Of a DNA stretch of 64,000 nt, positions 8,670-17,737 are shown piece by piece. How positions within the stretch are numbered: the first letter of the stretch is position 1; every line of letters starts with the position of its first letter. Position numbers and translations under genes: made by a program. The notes beneath the pieces were generated by a model. The model was not told the origin of the DNA. It saw only the letters and a list, made by a program, of their open reading frames with translations, and did not search any database. Location of the stretch: positions 1,462,001 through 1,526,000 of the forward strand of contig LR743504.1 of the NCBI GenBank assembly GCA_902712845.1, read 5' to 3'. This stretch comes from Methylobacterium bullatum (GTDB taxonomy: Bacteria; Pseudomonadota; Alphaproteobacteria; Rhizobiales; Beijerinckiaceae).

Positions 8670-9161
8670 TCAACGTCGAGGGCGGCGCGCTGACGGGCTT
8701 GGCGTCCGTGCTGCGGGCTTCTGTGCCGCTGTGGTGTAGGGCGTGAGGAATTGATCGCGCTCGGCGGTGCGTCGGGAGATCAACTCTCTGTTCTTCGTTC
8801 ACGCCATGATCGCCTCGGCGCAGCCCTTCCGGTCGCCTGGGTTCAGGCGGCGGAGGAACGTCGAGCCGGTGAAGCCGCCGACGCCGATGTTGAAGGCGAT
8901 GAACGTCAGCGCGTCCCGCTCGTGGTCCGCGACCGGGACCTTGGTGCGGTATAGGCTCGGCAGGGCGTGCGAGGCCAGATCCTCGAGGAAGAACGTGTCG
9001 GCCTGGGCCTGCGTGATGACTTGGCCGAGCTTGACGCCTTTGATGTGGTCATAGCCGATTGTCGGCACGCCGACGCTATCGAGATAGGCTTTCAGCCGCA
9101 CACCTTCCCGCGATTTAAGCGCGGCAAGGCCGAGCGGCGTCATGATGGCGGACGCAGCCAT
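8670..9161 (-). pseudogene. Phage-type lysozyme (GH24) interrupted by a nonsense codon
   Basis: Endolysin-type muramidase. The first 120 residues carry the T4-lysozyme triad in its usual spacing: Glu19, Asp28 and Thr34 (REGVRLKAYLDSVGVPTIGY). After AEAIMA the frame meets TGA at 8799-8801 and then continues with protein-like sequence (TKNRELISRRTAERDQFLTP), the expected C-terminal end of this family, to a second stop at 8670-8672. The simplest reading is a Trp (TGG) to stop change. The start at 9161 has GGAG 8 bases upstream. It may still yield a truncated 120-residue protein. Confidence 0.8.
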
Positions 9162-9276
9162 GGTGTTTCTCCAGATTGACGAGGGTGGTGCGGGTAGGGG
9201 CGGGATGAGCAGGGCTGTTCGGCCACGCCGATGTGAGATACCAGTGGCATTTTAATGCCTATCAATGGAGGCAGAT

Positions 9277-9438
9277 ATGCTGCCAGCTTTCGCTTTTGGA
9301 TTGTTGATTGGACTATCCTTCCTGATTGGGCCTCAGGTCGGAGCGGTATCGCTTATCGCGGCCCTGATAATCGGGTTGCTGCTAGGGCCATTGAATTTCT
9401 TGGTCGAACGGTTGTTCAATCGAGTGCTGGATGAATGA
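9277..9438 (+). CDS. Small membrane protein, phage-remnant neighbourhood
   Basis: A 53-residue protein, MLPAFAFGLLIGLSFLIG then a second hydrophobic run, ending FNRVLDE. GGAGG lies 7 bases before the ATG at 9277, an excellent ribosome-binding site (an ATG at 9265 is less well placed). Size, two hydrophobic helices and position divergent from a phage lysozyme would fit a holin-like or other phage membrane peptide, but this is inference only. Its stop overlaps an ATG (ATGA) of another short frame. Confidence 0.45.
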   Translation: MLPAFAFGLLIGLSFLIGPQVGAVSLIAALIIGLLLGPLNFLVERLFNRVLDE

Positions 9439-9631
9439 GTGGGCCAGGTTGGATTAGCATCCTTCATTCAGCATCGAGCGGCGCGGCCCTTGCCTCTGCC
9501 TTCCGCGGCGATCGACATCGGAGACAGCGGCGATGGGGCCAAGAGCAGGTCAGGCAGCGTTCACCATCGGCTTGATGGGGGGCCTGCTCGTATCCATGGC
9601 CGTGAGGTACGGTCCGGGCTTCGCGTTCTGA

Positions 9632-10108
9632 ATGGGGATTGCGCGGAGACCGGCCGGCTACGATGCGGGCAAGAAGATCAAGGGCAAGAAGCGCCACATC
9701 CTTATCGACACTCAAGGTTTACTGATGCATGCCTTGGTGCATAGGGCCGACGTGCAAGAGCGCGATGGTGGCGTCTGGTTGATGGCCACCTTGTTCGGTC
9801 TCTATCCATTCCTGCTCAAGCTCTTTGCCGACGGCGGCTATCAGGGACCACGCTTCCAGGCAGGCTTTCGCCGCGCTTGCCGGAAGGTCGAGGCGGAGAT
9901 CGTGAAGCGGTCCGATCAAGCCACGTCGTCGGCGTCCAGAGGCTTCACCGCCCTGCCCAAGCGCTGGATCGTTGGGCGAACGTTCGCCTGGCTGAACCGT
10001 TGCCGACGCCTCGCCAAGGATTGGGAATGCCACAGCCGCAAGGCCCTGGCCTTCCTCAATTGGGCTTCCGTCCGCCTCATGATCCGAAAGCTCTGCCAAA
10101 CCTCATAA
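9632..10108 (+). pseudogene. IS5-family (IS427-like) transposase, 5'-truncated
   Basis: The C-terminal two-thirds of an IS5-type DDE transposase are readable: GYDAGKKIKGKKRHIL, LFADGGYQGPRF, EIVKRSDQA, RWIVGRTFAWLNRCRRL and RKALAFLNWASVRLM. The usual N-terminal helix-turn-helix and first catalytic region are missing, and a stop (9629-9631) lies directly before the frame. A short insert (TSSASRG) follows RSDQA where intact members run straight on. No terminal repeats were seen. Confidence 0.85.
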
Positions 10109-10465
10109 TGATCCCTAACAGACTTTAAGGATTCTTACGCCGTGTAAGCGCGAGTTAATCGATACGTGAGCCGCTTCCCGACATGCCGTTGAGCGCCCTC
10201 TCAGCGCGCTCCACTTCTCAGCAACCCAGCTTCACCCGGTTATTGTAAAGGGGCATCTAACGGTAGGGTGTTCGGCTTCGATTATCTGATATTTCATGAA
10301 AATATGCTGTCGAATCCAATCTAGCGCATCATACATCGCGTGTATCGAGGCCGAAGATGCCAATATGCAACGCCAGACGGACCGGTTGAGATTGCGCTTC
10401 GCCGGCTATACCCTTGGCTCCGATGACGGAGTGAGCTGCGGGGTCCCGCCGCCCGGCCCTTCGCC
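10109..10465. other. Intergenic region, nothing recognised
   Basis: No convincing reading frame or structured element; it closes the mobile-element-rich stretch before chromosomal-type GC-rich genes resume. Confidence 0.5.
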
Positions 10466-11665
10466 TCAGCGCGAAGGGCGCGACGCCGCGAGCGTGCGGG
10501 AGAGGGCCAGCATCACGGCCAGCGTGTCCGCCTCGTCCTGCTCGGCGCCGTGATCGCTGAGCTTGACGATGACCGTGCCGGTGTCGCGGTTGATGTAGAC
10601 GTATTGCCCGTAGACGCCGATGGCGGAGATGTCGTCGTCGCCCTCTGGCACGTGCCACCATTGCGCCGAGTAGGGCCAGCCGTCGACCTCCCGGCGGGCC
10701 GGGGTCTCGATCCGCTCGATCCAGCGCGGCGGGACGATGCGCGCGCCGCCGACGCGGCCACTGTCGGCCACCATCAGGCCCAGGCGGACGAAGTCGCGGG
10801 CCACGGCATTGATGCAGCAGAAGGCCTTCTCCGTTCCCCCCGGCCGGTCGAGGTTCCAGGTCGCGTTCGCCTGCGCGCCCATGGGCTTCCAGATCCTCTC
10901 CGAGAGGAGATCGGCCAGGGGCTTCTTCTCCACCTCCGCGAGGATCAGGCCGAGGATTTCGGTGTCGATGCTGCGGTATTGGCCCGTGCTGCCGGGCTTC
11001 GACGACAGGGTGGCGTGGTCGCGCACGAAGTCGCGGATGTCGCGGGTGAGGTATAGGCCGGCGGTGCCGGTGAGCGGGTCCCACGGGTCGTAATTCTCCG
11101 GCACCGCGAGTCCGCTCGTCATGTCGAGGAGGTCGCGGACGGTGATGCGGCCGAAGGCCGGCTTGTCCCGCAGATACGGCAGCAGGGCCGCCACAGGGTC
11201 GGTCTCGGCGAGTTTCCCCTCGGCGATCGTCTGTCCGACCAGCAGCGAGACCACCGATTTCGCCACCGACCAGGACGGGAACAGCGTCGCCGGCCCTAAG
11301 CCGGGGCGATACCATTCATGGATGAGGACGCCGTCCTGGGTCACCAGCAGGGCGTTGGTGTGGGTCGCCCCCAGCATCTCCCCCAGGGGAACGGTCTGTC
11401 CCTTCCAGGGGACTCGTGCGGGAATCGCGTGGAGCCGGACGGGTAGGGCGCGGGATGAGGGCGGCGCCGCCACCACCCGGCTCGCGAACCAGGTGCCCAC
11501 GGAGGAGGGCTCGACGATGGCGAGGGCGGCCAGGGTGACCGGGTTCGGCACGCCGAGCAGCGGCCCGATGGCGGCGCCGAGCCCGCCCAGCGCCAGGGCG
11601 CAGATCAGCGCCGCGGCGAGCCGGGGGCGGCGAAAGCGGGGCCGGAGGCGGGCAAATCGCGACAT
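10466..11665 (-). CDS. Serine hydrolase of the beta-lactamase/NylB family
   Basis: A 399-residue protein with an N-terminal hydrophobic anchor (residues 16-50) and a class C beta-lactamase fold typical of 6-aminohexanoate-dimer hydrolase-like enzymes. The nucleophile motif SxxK is S133-V-A-K136 (FPSWSVAKS); a Tyr in GQYRSIDTE is the likely second catalytic position, with Ser rather than the canonical Asn in YxN. The natural substrate is unknown; esterase, amidase or DD-peptidase are all possible. It starts 6 bases after the SMR exporter gene stops, so the two are co-transcribed. Confidence 0.75.
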   Translation of the reverse strand: MSRFARLRPRFRRPRLAAALICALALGGLGAAIGPLLGVPNPVTLAALAIVEPSSVGTWFASRVVAAPPSSRALPVRLHAIPARVPWKGQTVPLGEMLGATHTNALLVTQDGVLIHEWYRPGLGPATLFPSWSVAKSVVSLLVGQTIAEGKLAETDPVAALLPYLRDKPAFGRITVRDLLDMTSGLAVPENYDPWDPLTGTAGLYLTRDIRDFVRDHATLSSKPGSTGQYRSIDTEILGLILAEVEKKPLADLLSERIWKPMGAQANATWNLDRPGGTEKAFCCINAVARDFVRLGLMVADSGRVGGARIVPPRWIERIETPARREVDGWPYSAQWWHVPEGDDDISAIGVYGQYVYINRDTGTVIVKLSDHGAEQDEADTLAVMLALSRTLAASRPSR

Positions 11666-11671
11666 CGCCCC

Positions 11672-12001
11672 TCAGTGATGCGCGGTCTGGCCCGAGGCGA
11701 GGATCGTCACGCCGACGGCGATCACCGCGATCCCGATCATCATCGGCAGGGTGATCGGCTCCTGAAACAGAAGCGCGCCGCCGACCGCCGCGCCGACCAT
11801 GCCGACCCCGGCCCAGATCGCGTAGACGATCCCGATCGGCAGCATGTTCATGCTGTTCGACATCAGCCAGAACGCCGTGCCGTAGCCCAGCACCACGATG
11901 ATCGTCGGCACCGGCTTGGTGAGGCCGTCGGCCGCCTTGAGGGCGAGGGTCGCCGTCACTTCGGCGCCGATGGCCAGGGCGAGGAGGAGATAGGGGTTCA
12001 T
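11672..12001 (-). CDS. SMR-family multidrug exporter (EmrE/QacE-type)
   Basis: A 109-residue, four-helix small multidrug resistance protein starting MNPYLLLALAIGAEV. The essential membrane Glu14 is present, as are the YAIWAGVG motif of helix 3 and GIVYAIW preceding it. This set fits the drug/proton antiporter (EmrE/QacE) subclass better than guanidinium exporters, though substrates cannot be read from sequence. It exchanges protons for lipophilic cations at the inner membrane and is the first gene of a pair with the serine hydrolase. Confidence 0.82.
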   Translation of the reverse strand: MNPYLLLALAIGAEVTATLALKAADGLTKPVPTIIVVLGYGTAFWLMSNSMNMLPIGIVYAIWAGVGMVGAAVGGALLFQEPITLPMMIGIAVIAVGVTILASGQTAHH

Positions 12002-12439
12002 CCGAGGGTCGTCCGTGCGGTCGGCGGGCTGAAGGCGGGTCGGGCGGCCATCCGCATGGCGATGGCCGCGTCGTGGCCGAAACCGGGGGGGAAATCCACC
12101 GGTACGGCCCCGGATTTCCAAGAGCACGCGGGCCGTTAATGTCCCGTGTGGATGGCGCATGAAACGCCGCCCGATGGCGGTCGAAACCGGGGCCGCGTGG
12201 CGGTGGCGATCCGCCGATTCGGCGCGGGTGGTTCGGGGAGTGCGCGTCGAATTCGAAGTCCGCCCGCCGATGCGTCTTGCCCTGGTCGGGGTCTCACGGC
12301 ACAGATCGGGCATCGACCGCGCGAGATTCCCCGGCTTTCCGGGGCCGGCGAGTCCGCAGGGGGCTCCCGGCACGATCATCGTCACCACCGAGGCCCTTGC
12401 CCTCTCTATGTCCCTCTCCCCAAGACGGAATTCGACACC
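12002..12439. other. Intergenic region, nothing recognised
   Basis: Non-coding on both strands as far as I can see. It must contain the divergent promoters of the SMR/hydrolase pair and the small secreted protein. Confidence 0.45.
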
Positions 12440-12691
12440 ATGCGCCCGACCCTGACCGCCTTTCTCCTCATCGCTTTCACGGGTGCCGCCCTCGCGCAGC
12501 AGGTGAACGAGCCGCCGATCCAGAGCCCGCAGGATGCCGCCTGTCGCGAACAGGCCAGGGCGCAGGTGTTCAGCGCCGCCAACCCGGGCAACCTCAGCCT
12601 CTACGACCTCGGCTCGCAGATCTATCACGCCTGCATGGCCAGCTATCACGCCACCGGCCCGAACCCGGACCGCAAGGATCACCGTTTCTAA
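12440..12691 (+). CDS. Small secreted protein with two cysteines
   Basis: An 83-residue protein with a clear signal peptide (MRPTLTAFLLIAFTGAALAQ, cleavage after ALA). The mature part of about 64 residues has two cysteines (35, 65) that could form one disulfide, and ends in a charged tail. Unknown function; the periplasm is the likely location. Confidence 0.65.
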   Translation: MRPTLTAFLLIAFTGAALAQQVNEPPIQSPQDAACREQARAQVFSAANPGNLSLYDLGSQIYHACMASYHATGPNPDRKDHRF

Positions 12692-12712
12692 AGATAGCTA
12701 AGCCCTTCCGGT

Positions 12713-14071
12713 TCAACGATAATCGGTGGGCGTCAGGCCGTGCCGGGCGATCTTGTCGTAGAGGGTCTTGCGCGGCGTGCCCAGCGATTCGGCGGCGATG
12801 CGGACGTCCCCGCCGGCCATGATCAGCTCCTCGCGGATCAGGCCGCGCTCGAACCGGTCGACCTGTTCGGCCAGGGTTCCGGCGGTGGCGGCTTCGGGCG
12901 GCGAGACCTCGTTCTGCCCGAGGCCCAGGGCGTGACGCTCGGCGAAATGGCCGAGTTCACGCACGTTGCCGGGCCAGTCGTGCCGCCGCAGGTGCTCCCG
13001 CACGGCCGGTGTGATCGGCGCGGGCTCGCGGCCGAAGCGCGTCGCCGCGCGGGTCAGGAACTCCTGGAACAGCAACATCACGTCCTCGCGCCGGTCGCGC
13101 AGGGGCGGGATCGCGATCGTGATGACGTTGAGCCGGTGGTAGAGGTCGTCGCGGAAGGTGCCCTGCGCCGCCGCCTGGCCGAGATCGACCTTGGTCGCGG
13201 CCACCACGCGCATGTCGATGGGGCGGATCTCGTTGGTGCCCAGCGGCTCCACTGCCCTCTCCTGCAGCACGCGCAAGAGCTTGACCTGGAGACCGAGCGG
13301 CATGCTCTCGATCTCGTCGAGGAACAGCGTGCCCCCCTGCGCGTGCTCGACCCGGCCGACACGGCGCTTGAGGGCACCGGTGAAGGCGCCCGCTTCGTGG
13401 CCGAAGAGCTCGCTCTCGACGACGCTGTCGGGCAGCGCCCCGCAATTCATGGCGACGAAGTTCCGGCCGGCCCGCCGGCTCCAGCGGTGCAGGGCGCTCG
13501 CCACCACCTCCTTGCCCGAGCCGGTCTCGCCGAAGACGAGCACGTCCACATCGGCCTGGGCGACCTCGCGCACGAGGCGGCGCAGGCGCACCATCTCGGG
13601 TGAGATGCCGAGGAAGGCCGGGTCCTCCTCCACCGCCGCGTCCAGCCGCGCGCGCAGGGTGCGGTTCTCGAGGACGAGCCGGCGCCGCTCCAGGGCGCGG
13701 CGCGCCGAGGCGACGAGGGATTCGGCCGGATAGGGCTTTGCCAGGAAGTCGTAGGCCCCCTCGCGCATGGCGCCCACCGCCATGCGGATGTCGCCATGAC
13801 CGGTGATCAGGATCACGGGCAGTTCCGGATCGATCGCCTTGATCCGCCCGAACAGGGCGATGCCGTCGAGATCGGGCAGGCGCACGTCGGTAACCACAAG
13901 GCCGGGCGGATCGGAGAGGATGGCGGCCAGCGCCGGTCCGGCGGCCCCGAAGGTCTCCACCGTGAACCCGTCGAGCTCCAGGCTCTGGCGGTTGGCGCGG
14001 CAGACATCGGCTTCGTCGTCGATGAAGACCACCCGTTCGGCCGACCCGCCCGCACCCTCTTCAACGCTCAC
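12713..14071 (-). CDS. dctD: C4-dicarboxylate response regulator DctD (sigma-54 activator)
   Basis: NtrC-class activator, 452 residues: receiver domain (phospho-acceptor Asp62 in VVTDVRLP), AAA+ domain with Walker A GETGSGKE and the sigma-54 contact loop GAFTGA, and a Fis-type DNA-binding helix-turn-helix at the C-terminus (AAESLGTPRKTLYDKIARHG). The GTG at 14069-14071 is chosen because it overlaps the dctB stop (GTGA) and gives the normal family length. With DctB it switches on dctA when C4-dicarboxylates are present. Confidence 0.93.
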   Translation of the reverse strand: MSVEEGAGGSAERVVFIDDEADVCRANRQSLELDGFTVETFGAAGPALAAILSDPPGLVVTDVRLPDLDGIALFGRIKAIDPELPVILITGHGDIRMAVGAMREGAYDFLAKPYPAESLVASARRALERRRLVLENRTLRARLDAAVEEDPAFLGISPEMVRLRRLVREVAQADVDVLVFGETGSGKEVVASALHRWSRRAGRNFVAMNCGALPDSVVESELFGHEAGAFTGALKRRVGRVEHAQGGTLFLDEIESMPLGLQVKLLRVLQERAVEPLGTNEIRPIDMRVVAATKVDLGQAAAQGTFRDDLYHRLNVITIAIPPLRDRREDVMLLFQEFLTRAATRFGREPAPITPAVREHLRRHDWPGNVRELGHFAERHALGLGQNEVSPPEAATAGTLAEQVDRFERGLIREELIMAGGDVRIAAESLGTPRKTLYDKIARHGLTPTDYR

Positions 14072-15945
14072 GGGGTCGCCTCCACAGGGGCTTTGGCCAG
14101 TTCCATCCGAAACACCGCGCCCCCGGCCGGATTGTCCATGGCGTTCAGGCTGCCGCCGCAATCCTCGACGATTCCACGCGCGATGGCGAGCCCGAGCCCG
14201 AGCCCATCGGATTTGGTGGTGAAGAAGGCATCGAAGACCTGCGCCCGGATGGTCTCGGGCAGGCCCGGCCCGGTATCGCGGACCTCGATGGCCACGCGAT
14301 TCTCGGGCGCGTCCCGCACCAGGATGGAGACCCGTGGATCGGCGCTCCCCGCCGCCGCGTCGAGGGCGTTCTGGAGCAGGTTGACCACGACCTGTTCGAG
14401 GCGCGGCCCATCGCCGAGGACGTATAGGCCGGGAGCCGGCCTCTCCGCCGAGACCGCAATCCGGGCCGCCTGCGCCCGTGCCTCCACCAGTTCCAGGCTG
14501 TTGGCGAGGATATCGGCCAGGGCCACGGGCTCGCGCCGGGGCGACGAGCGCCGGGCGAACCCCTTGAGCTGCCGCGTCAGCCCACCGATGCGGTCGGTGA
14601 GGCGGCCGATGGCGAAGGCGTTCTCCGCCGCCTCCTCGCCCCGGCCCCGCCGCACCAGGATCGCCGCGTTGTCGGCGTAGGAGCGGATGGCGGCCAGCGG
14701 CTGGTTGATCTCATGCGCCATGCTGGCGGCGAACTGCCCCAACGCTGCGAGCCGTCCGGCCTGGGCGAGTTCGCGGCCCAAGCGCTCCCGCTCGGCTTCC
14801 GCCTGCCGTCGTTCCTCCTCCGCCCTCCGCCGCTCCTCGATCTCCAGCCGGAGCATCCTGTTGGCGTCGGTGAGCTCCAGCGTCCGCTCGCGGACGCTAT
14901 TCTCCAACTCCTCCCGGCGAGCCGCCGCCTGAGCGAGGTGCTGGCGGGTCCGCCGTCGATGGCCCGCCAGTGTCGCGATCCCGATACAGGCCAGGCCCGT
15001 GCCGAGGGCGGCGATGATCCAGGCCTGCACCCGCTCGCGGTCCACGGCAGGGCCCACGGGCGTCAGGGTATGGAGCCGCCAGTCGGTGCCCGGAATGGGA
15101 GCGTCCAGGGCGAGGGCCGTCCGCGCCGGCCGCGATCCCCGGCCGACGCGGACGAGATCCTGCATCCCTCCGACCGGATGGAGCGGGAGCGCCGAGAGCG
15201 GCGCCTCGCCGAATTCCAGCGCCGCGCGGATGCGCTTCCGCTCGTCGTCGCCGACCTCGCGCAGGGTGGCGAAGCTCCACTCGGGATCGCTCGCCACGAG
15301 GACGATGCCCCGCGCATCGGCCACGAACACCCCGTCTCCCGATTGCCGCCACGCGGCCTCGACCCCATCGAACTCGATCTTCACGACGACGACGCCGCCA
15401 GCCTCGCCGATCCGCCGCGACAGGTAGAGCCCCGCCCGGCCGCTCACCGTGCCCAAGGCGAATTGCGACCCGGCGCCATCGGCCATGGCCTGCCGGAAGT
15501 AGGGTCTGAAAGCGTAGTCCCGGCCGACGAAACTGCGCTCGGCCTCCGCGTTGCTCGCGGCCACGGTGATTCCGTCGGGGCGGATGACGTAGATCACCGC
15601 CGAGCCCGTGGCGGCCGCCACCTGGGCGAGGCGCTTGCTGACCTGCTCGACCATGGCCGGCGTCGGATCCGGCCCCGCCACGGCGGCGATCTCCGGGTCC
15701 GCCGCGAGGGCAAGGGGGAGCGAGGCCTGTTTCTGCATCTCGGCCCGCAAGGCGCCGACCTGCAGTGCCAGGGTCGACTGCGCCGTGCGGCGAAGGTCGG
15801 CCAGCGCCCAGCGTTCGGCTGCCTGCCCGGCCAGCCACGCCGCGACCCATACGAGGACGAGGCTGGCGGCGAGGGCGAGACTCCAGCGCGACCGTTTCAG
15901 GAGTCCGCGATCGGTTCCCTCGCGAGGCGGGACATTCGAATTCAA
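14068..15945 (-). CDS. dctB: C4-dicarboxylate sensor histidine kinase DctB
   Basis: Membrane kinase of 625 residues: transmembrane helix near 20-40, a periplasmic PDC/Cache sensor region (about 45-300, including VIYVIRPDG and GRDYAFRPYFRQA), a second helix near 310-330, coiled coil 340-395 rich in Arg and Glu, then the dimerisation box MAHEINQPLAAIRSYA and HATPase motifs DTGPGLP and GLGLAIARGI. It senses succinate, malate or fumarate and phosphorylates DctD, whose gene overlaps its stop. It is transcribed divergently from dctA across a 309-base regulatory region. Confidence 0.92.
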   Translation of the reverse strand: MNSNVPPREGTDRGLLKRSRWSLALAASLVLVWVAAWLAGQAAERWALADLRRTAQSTLALQVGALRAEMQKQASLPLALAADPEIAAVAGPDPTPAMVEQVSKRLAQVAAATGSAVIYVIRPDGITVAASNAEAERSFVGRDYAFRPYFRQAMADGAGSQFALGTVSGRAGLYLSRRIGEAGGVVVVKIEFDGVEAAWRQSGDGVFVADARGIVLVASDPEWSFATLREVGDDERKRIRAALEFGEAPLSALPLHPVGGMQDLVRVGRGSRPARTALALDAPIPGTDWRLHTLTPVGPAVDRERVQAWIIAALGTGLACIGIATLAGHRRRTRQHLAQAAARREELENSVRERTLELTDANRMLRLEIEERRRAEEERRQAEAERERLGRELAQAGRLAALGQFAASMAHEINQPLAAIRSYADNAAILVRRGRGEEAAENAFAIGRLTDRIGGLTRQLKGFARRSSPRREPVALADILANSLELVEARAQAARIAVSAERPAPGLYVLGDGPRLEQVVVNLLQNALDAAAGSADPRVSILVRDAPENRVAIEVRDTGPGLPETIRAQVFDAFFTTKSDGLGLGLAIARGIVEDCGGSLNAMDNPAGGAVFRMELAKAPVEATP

Positions 15946-15957
15946 GGGACTCGCTCC

Positions 15958-15975
15958 AGTGCGGAATCCCGGACG
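15958..15975 (+). promoter_or_regulatory. Candidate DctD-binding site, distal
   Basis: AGTGCGGAATCCCGGACG resembles the rhizobial DctD enhancer (TGTGCG with mirrored CGCACA around a short spacer) but its right arm is imperfect. It is paired with the better site at 15990-16007, as in the tandem arrangement known from rhizobial dctA. Confidence 0.55.
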
Positions 15976-15989
15976 GAATTTCGCGGCGG

Positions 15990-16007
15990 GGTGCGGATAA
16001 CCGCATT
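15990..16007 (+). promoter_or_regulatory. Candidate DctD-binding site, proximal
   Basis: GGTGCGGATAACCGCATT contains the perfect inverted repeat TGCGG-ATAA-CCGCA and fits the DctD enhancer pattern. Its centre lies about 90 bases upstream of the -24 element of dctA, a workable distance for a sigma-54 activator. Confidence 0.7.
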
Positions 16008-16090
16008 CGACGTGAGGAGGAGATTGGCGACCATCTGAAAAATATGTCTCAAATCAATGTTTTAACGAATTATTTCGGGAGTTACCGATC

Positions 16091-16105
16091 TGGCACGGCG
16101 GTTGC
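16091..16105 (+). promoter_or_regulatory. Sigma-54 (-24/-12) promoter of dctA
   Basis: TGGCAC, five bases, then TTGC: an exact RpoN promoter. Transcription would start near 16117, leaving an untranslated leader of roughly 140 bases before the dctA ATG. Confidence 0.88.
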
Positions 16106-16254
16106 CATTCTCAGACCGAAACGCAGGCCTGCGTTCATCGCAGAGCTGCGCGCCGAAGGGGTCTTGCCCCGGACGCCAAGACCAAAAGACGACGAGGCCC
16201 GGACATCCCGGCGCTTCGATCCGAACCGATCTATTCCCAAGGGAGAAGCCCGCC

Positions 16255-17598
16255 ATGGCCGCCATACCGTCACCGCTCACCGCGCCGCACGCGCCGGCAA
16301 AGCCCAAGCCCCTCTATCGCACGCTGTATTTCCAGGTTCTCGTCGCCGTGGCGATCGGCATCACCCTCGGTCACTTCTACCCGCAGGTCGGCGCGGACAT
16401 GAAGCCGCTCGGCGATGCCTTCATCAAGCTCGTCAAGATGATCATCGCGCCGGTGATCTTCCTCACGGTCGTCTCCGGCATCGCCGGCATGACCAATCTC
16501 GAGAAGGTCGGGCGCGTCGGCGGCAAGGCGCTCATCTACTTCATCACCTTCTCGACCCTGGCCCTCATCGTCGGCCTGATCGTGGCGAACCTCGTCCAGC
16601 CGGGCGCGGGCATGCACATCGATCCGAAGTCCCTCGATCCGAAGTCGATCGCGATGTACGCCGACAAGGCGAAGACGCAGTCGATCACCGACTTCCTCAT
16701 GAACATCATCCCGACCACGGCGGTGGGTGCGTTCTCGGGCGGCGAGATCCTTCAGGTCCTGTTCTTCTCCGTGCTGTTCGGCTTCGGCCTCGCCTTCCTG
16801 GGCGATCGCGGCAAGCCGGTTCTCGACATCATCAAGGTGCTGTCGGAAGCCATCTTCGGCGTCGTCAACATCATCATGAAGGTCGCCCCCATCGGCGCCT
16901 TCGGCGCCATGGCCTTCACCATCGGCAAGTACGGCATCGCCTCGCTCGCCAACCTCGCCTACCTCGTCGGCGCCTTCTACCTGACCTCGGCGATCTTCGT
17001 GCTCGGCGTGCTCGGCCTCGTCGCCCGCTACAACGGCTTCTCGATCATCAAGCTCATCCGCTACATCAAGGAGGAGCTCATGCTCGTCCTCGGTACCTCG
17101 TCCTCCGAGTCGGCCCTGCCTTCGCTGCTCGAGAAGATGGAGCGCGCCGGCTGCTCGAAGCCCGTCGTCGGCCTCGTGGTCCCCACCGGCTACTCGTTCA
17201 ACCTCGACGGCACCAACATCTACATGACCATGGCGGCGCTCTTCATCGCGCAGGCCACGGACACGCCGCTCACCTACGGCGAGCAGGGCCTCCTGCTCCT
17301 CGTGGCCATGCTCTCCTCCAAGGGCGCGGCCGGCGTCACCGGTTCGGGCTTCATCACCCTGGCGGCGACCCTCGCGGTGGTCCCCTCCGTGCCCGTCGTC
17401 GGCATGGCGCTGATCCTCGGCGTGGATCGCTTCATGTCCGAGTGCCGCGCGCTCACCAACTTCATCGGCAATGCGGTGGCCTGCATCGTGGTCGCCCGCT
17501 GGGAGGGCGAGGTCGACGAGGTCAGACTCGCCGCGGCCCTGGGCGGTAACCCGATGCCTCTGGCAGCGGAGATGCCGGTTCTTCAGGCTGCGGAGTAA
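16255..17598 (+). CDS. dctA: C4-dicarboxylate transporter DctA
   Basis: Sodium- or proton-coupled importer of succinate, malate and fumarate (DAACS family), 447 residues, the normal length. Family signatures are visible: [19 protein letters not shown], the serine-rich loop [14 protein letters not shown], and [16 protein letters not shown]. The ATG at 16255 has GGGAGA about 10 bases upstream; longer readings upstream would run through the leader. It is controlled by the sigma-54 promoter and DctD sites listed above and is followed by a hairpin at 17655-17689. Confidence 0.95.
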   Translation: MAAIPSPLTAPHAPAKPKPLYRTLYFQVLVAVAIGITLGHFYPQVGADMKPLGDAFIKLVKMIIAPVIFLTVVSGIAGMTNLEKVGRVGGKALIYFITFSTLALIVGLIVANLVQPGAGMHIDPKSLDPKSIAMYADKAKTQSITDFLMNIIPTTAVGAFSGGEILQVLFFSVLFGFGLAFLGDRGKPVLDIIKVLSEAIFGVVNIIMKVAPIGAFGAMAFTIGKYGIASLANLAYLVGAFYLTSAIFVLGVLGLVARYNGFSIIKLIRYIKEELMLVLGTSSSESALPSLLEKMERAGCSKPVVGLVVPTGYSFNLDGTNIYMTMAALFIAQATDTPLTYGEQGLLLLVAMLSSKGAAGVTGSGFITLAATLAVVPSVPVVGMALILGVDRFMSECRALTNFIGNAVACIVVARWEGEVDEVRLAAALGGNPMPLAAEMPVLQAAE

Positions 17599-17654
17599 CG
17601 CCCGTACCGACCTCGAGCCGGGTGGGCGATCCAACCGGCTCGAAGTCGATCCGG

Positions 17655-17689
17655 GAGGGCTGCCGGACCGCAATGGCCCGGCAGCCCTC
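17655..17689 (+). terminator. Hairpin downstream of dctA
   Basis: A perfect 12-bp stem, GAGGGCTGCCGG with CCGGCAGCCCTC, 56 bases after the dctA stop. No T-run follows, so it may terminate weakly or protect the 3' end of the mRNA. Confidence 0.55.
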
Positions 17690-17737
17690 TCGCGTTGTGC
17701 ATGGCCTCGGTTCCTTGATGCGATGGGTCAACCGAGG

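Noticed and set aside
8504..8746. An 80-codon plus-strand frame after the hypothetical gene at 8212
   Set aside because: It has a fair ribosome-binding site but its second half lies antisense to the lysozyme tail, and it shows no recognisable family.
11672..12682. A 336-codon minus-strand frame covering the SMR exporter
   Set aside because: Only its last 109 codons are protein-like; the rest is a GC-rich shadow running opposite the small secreted protein gene.
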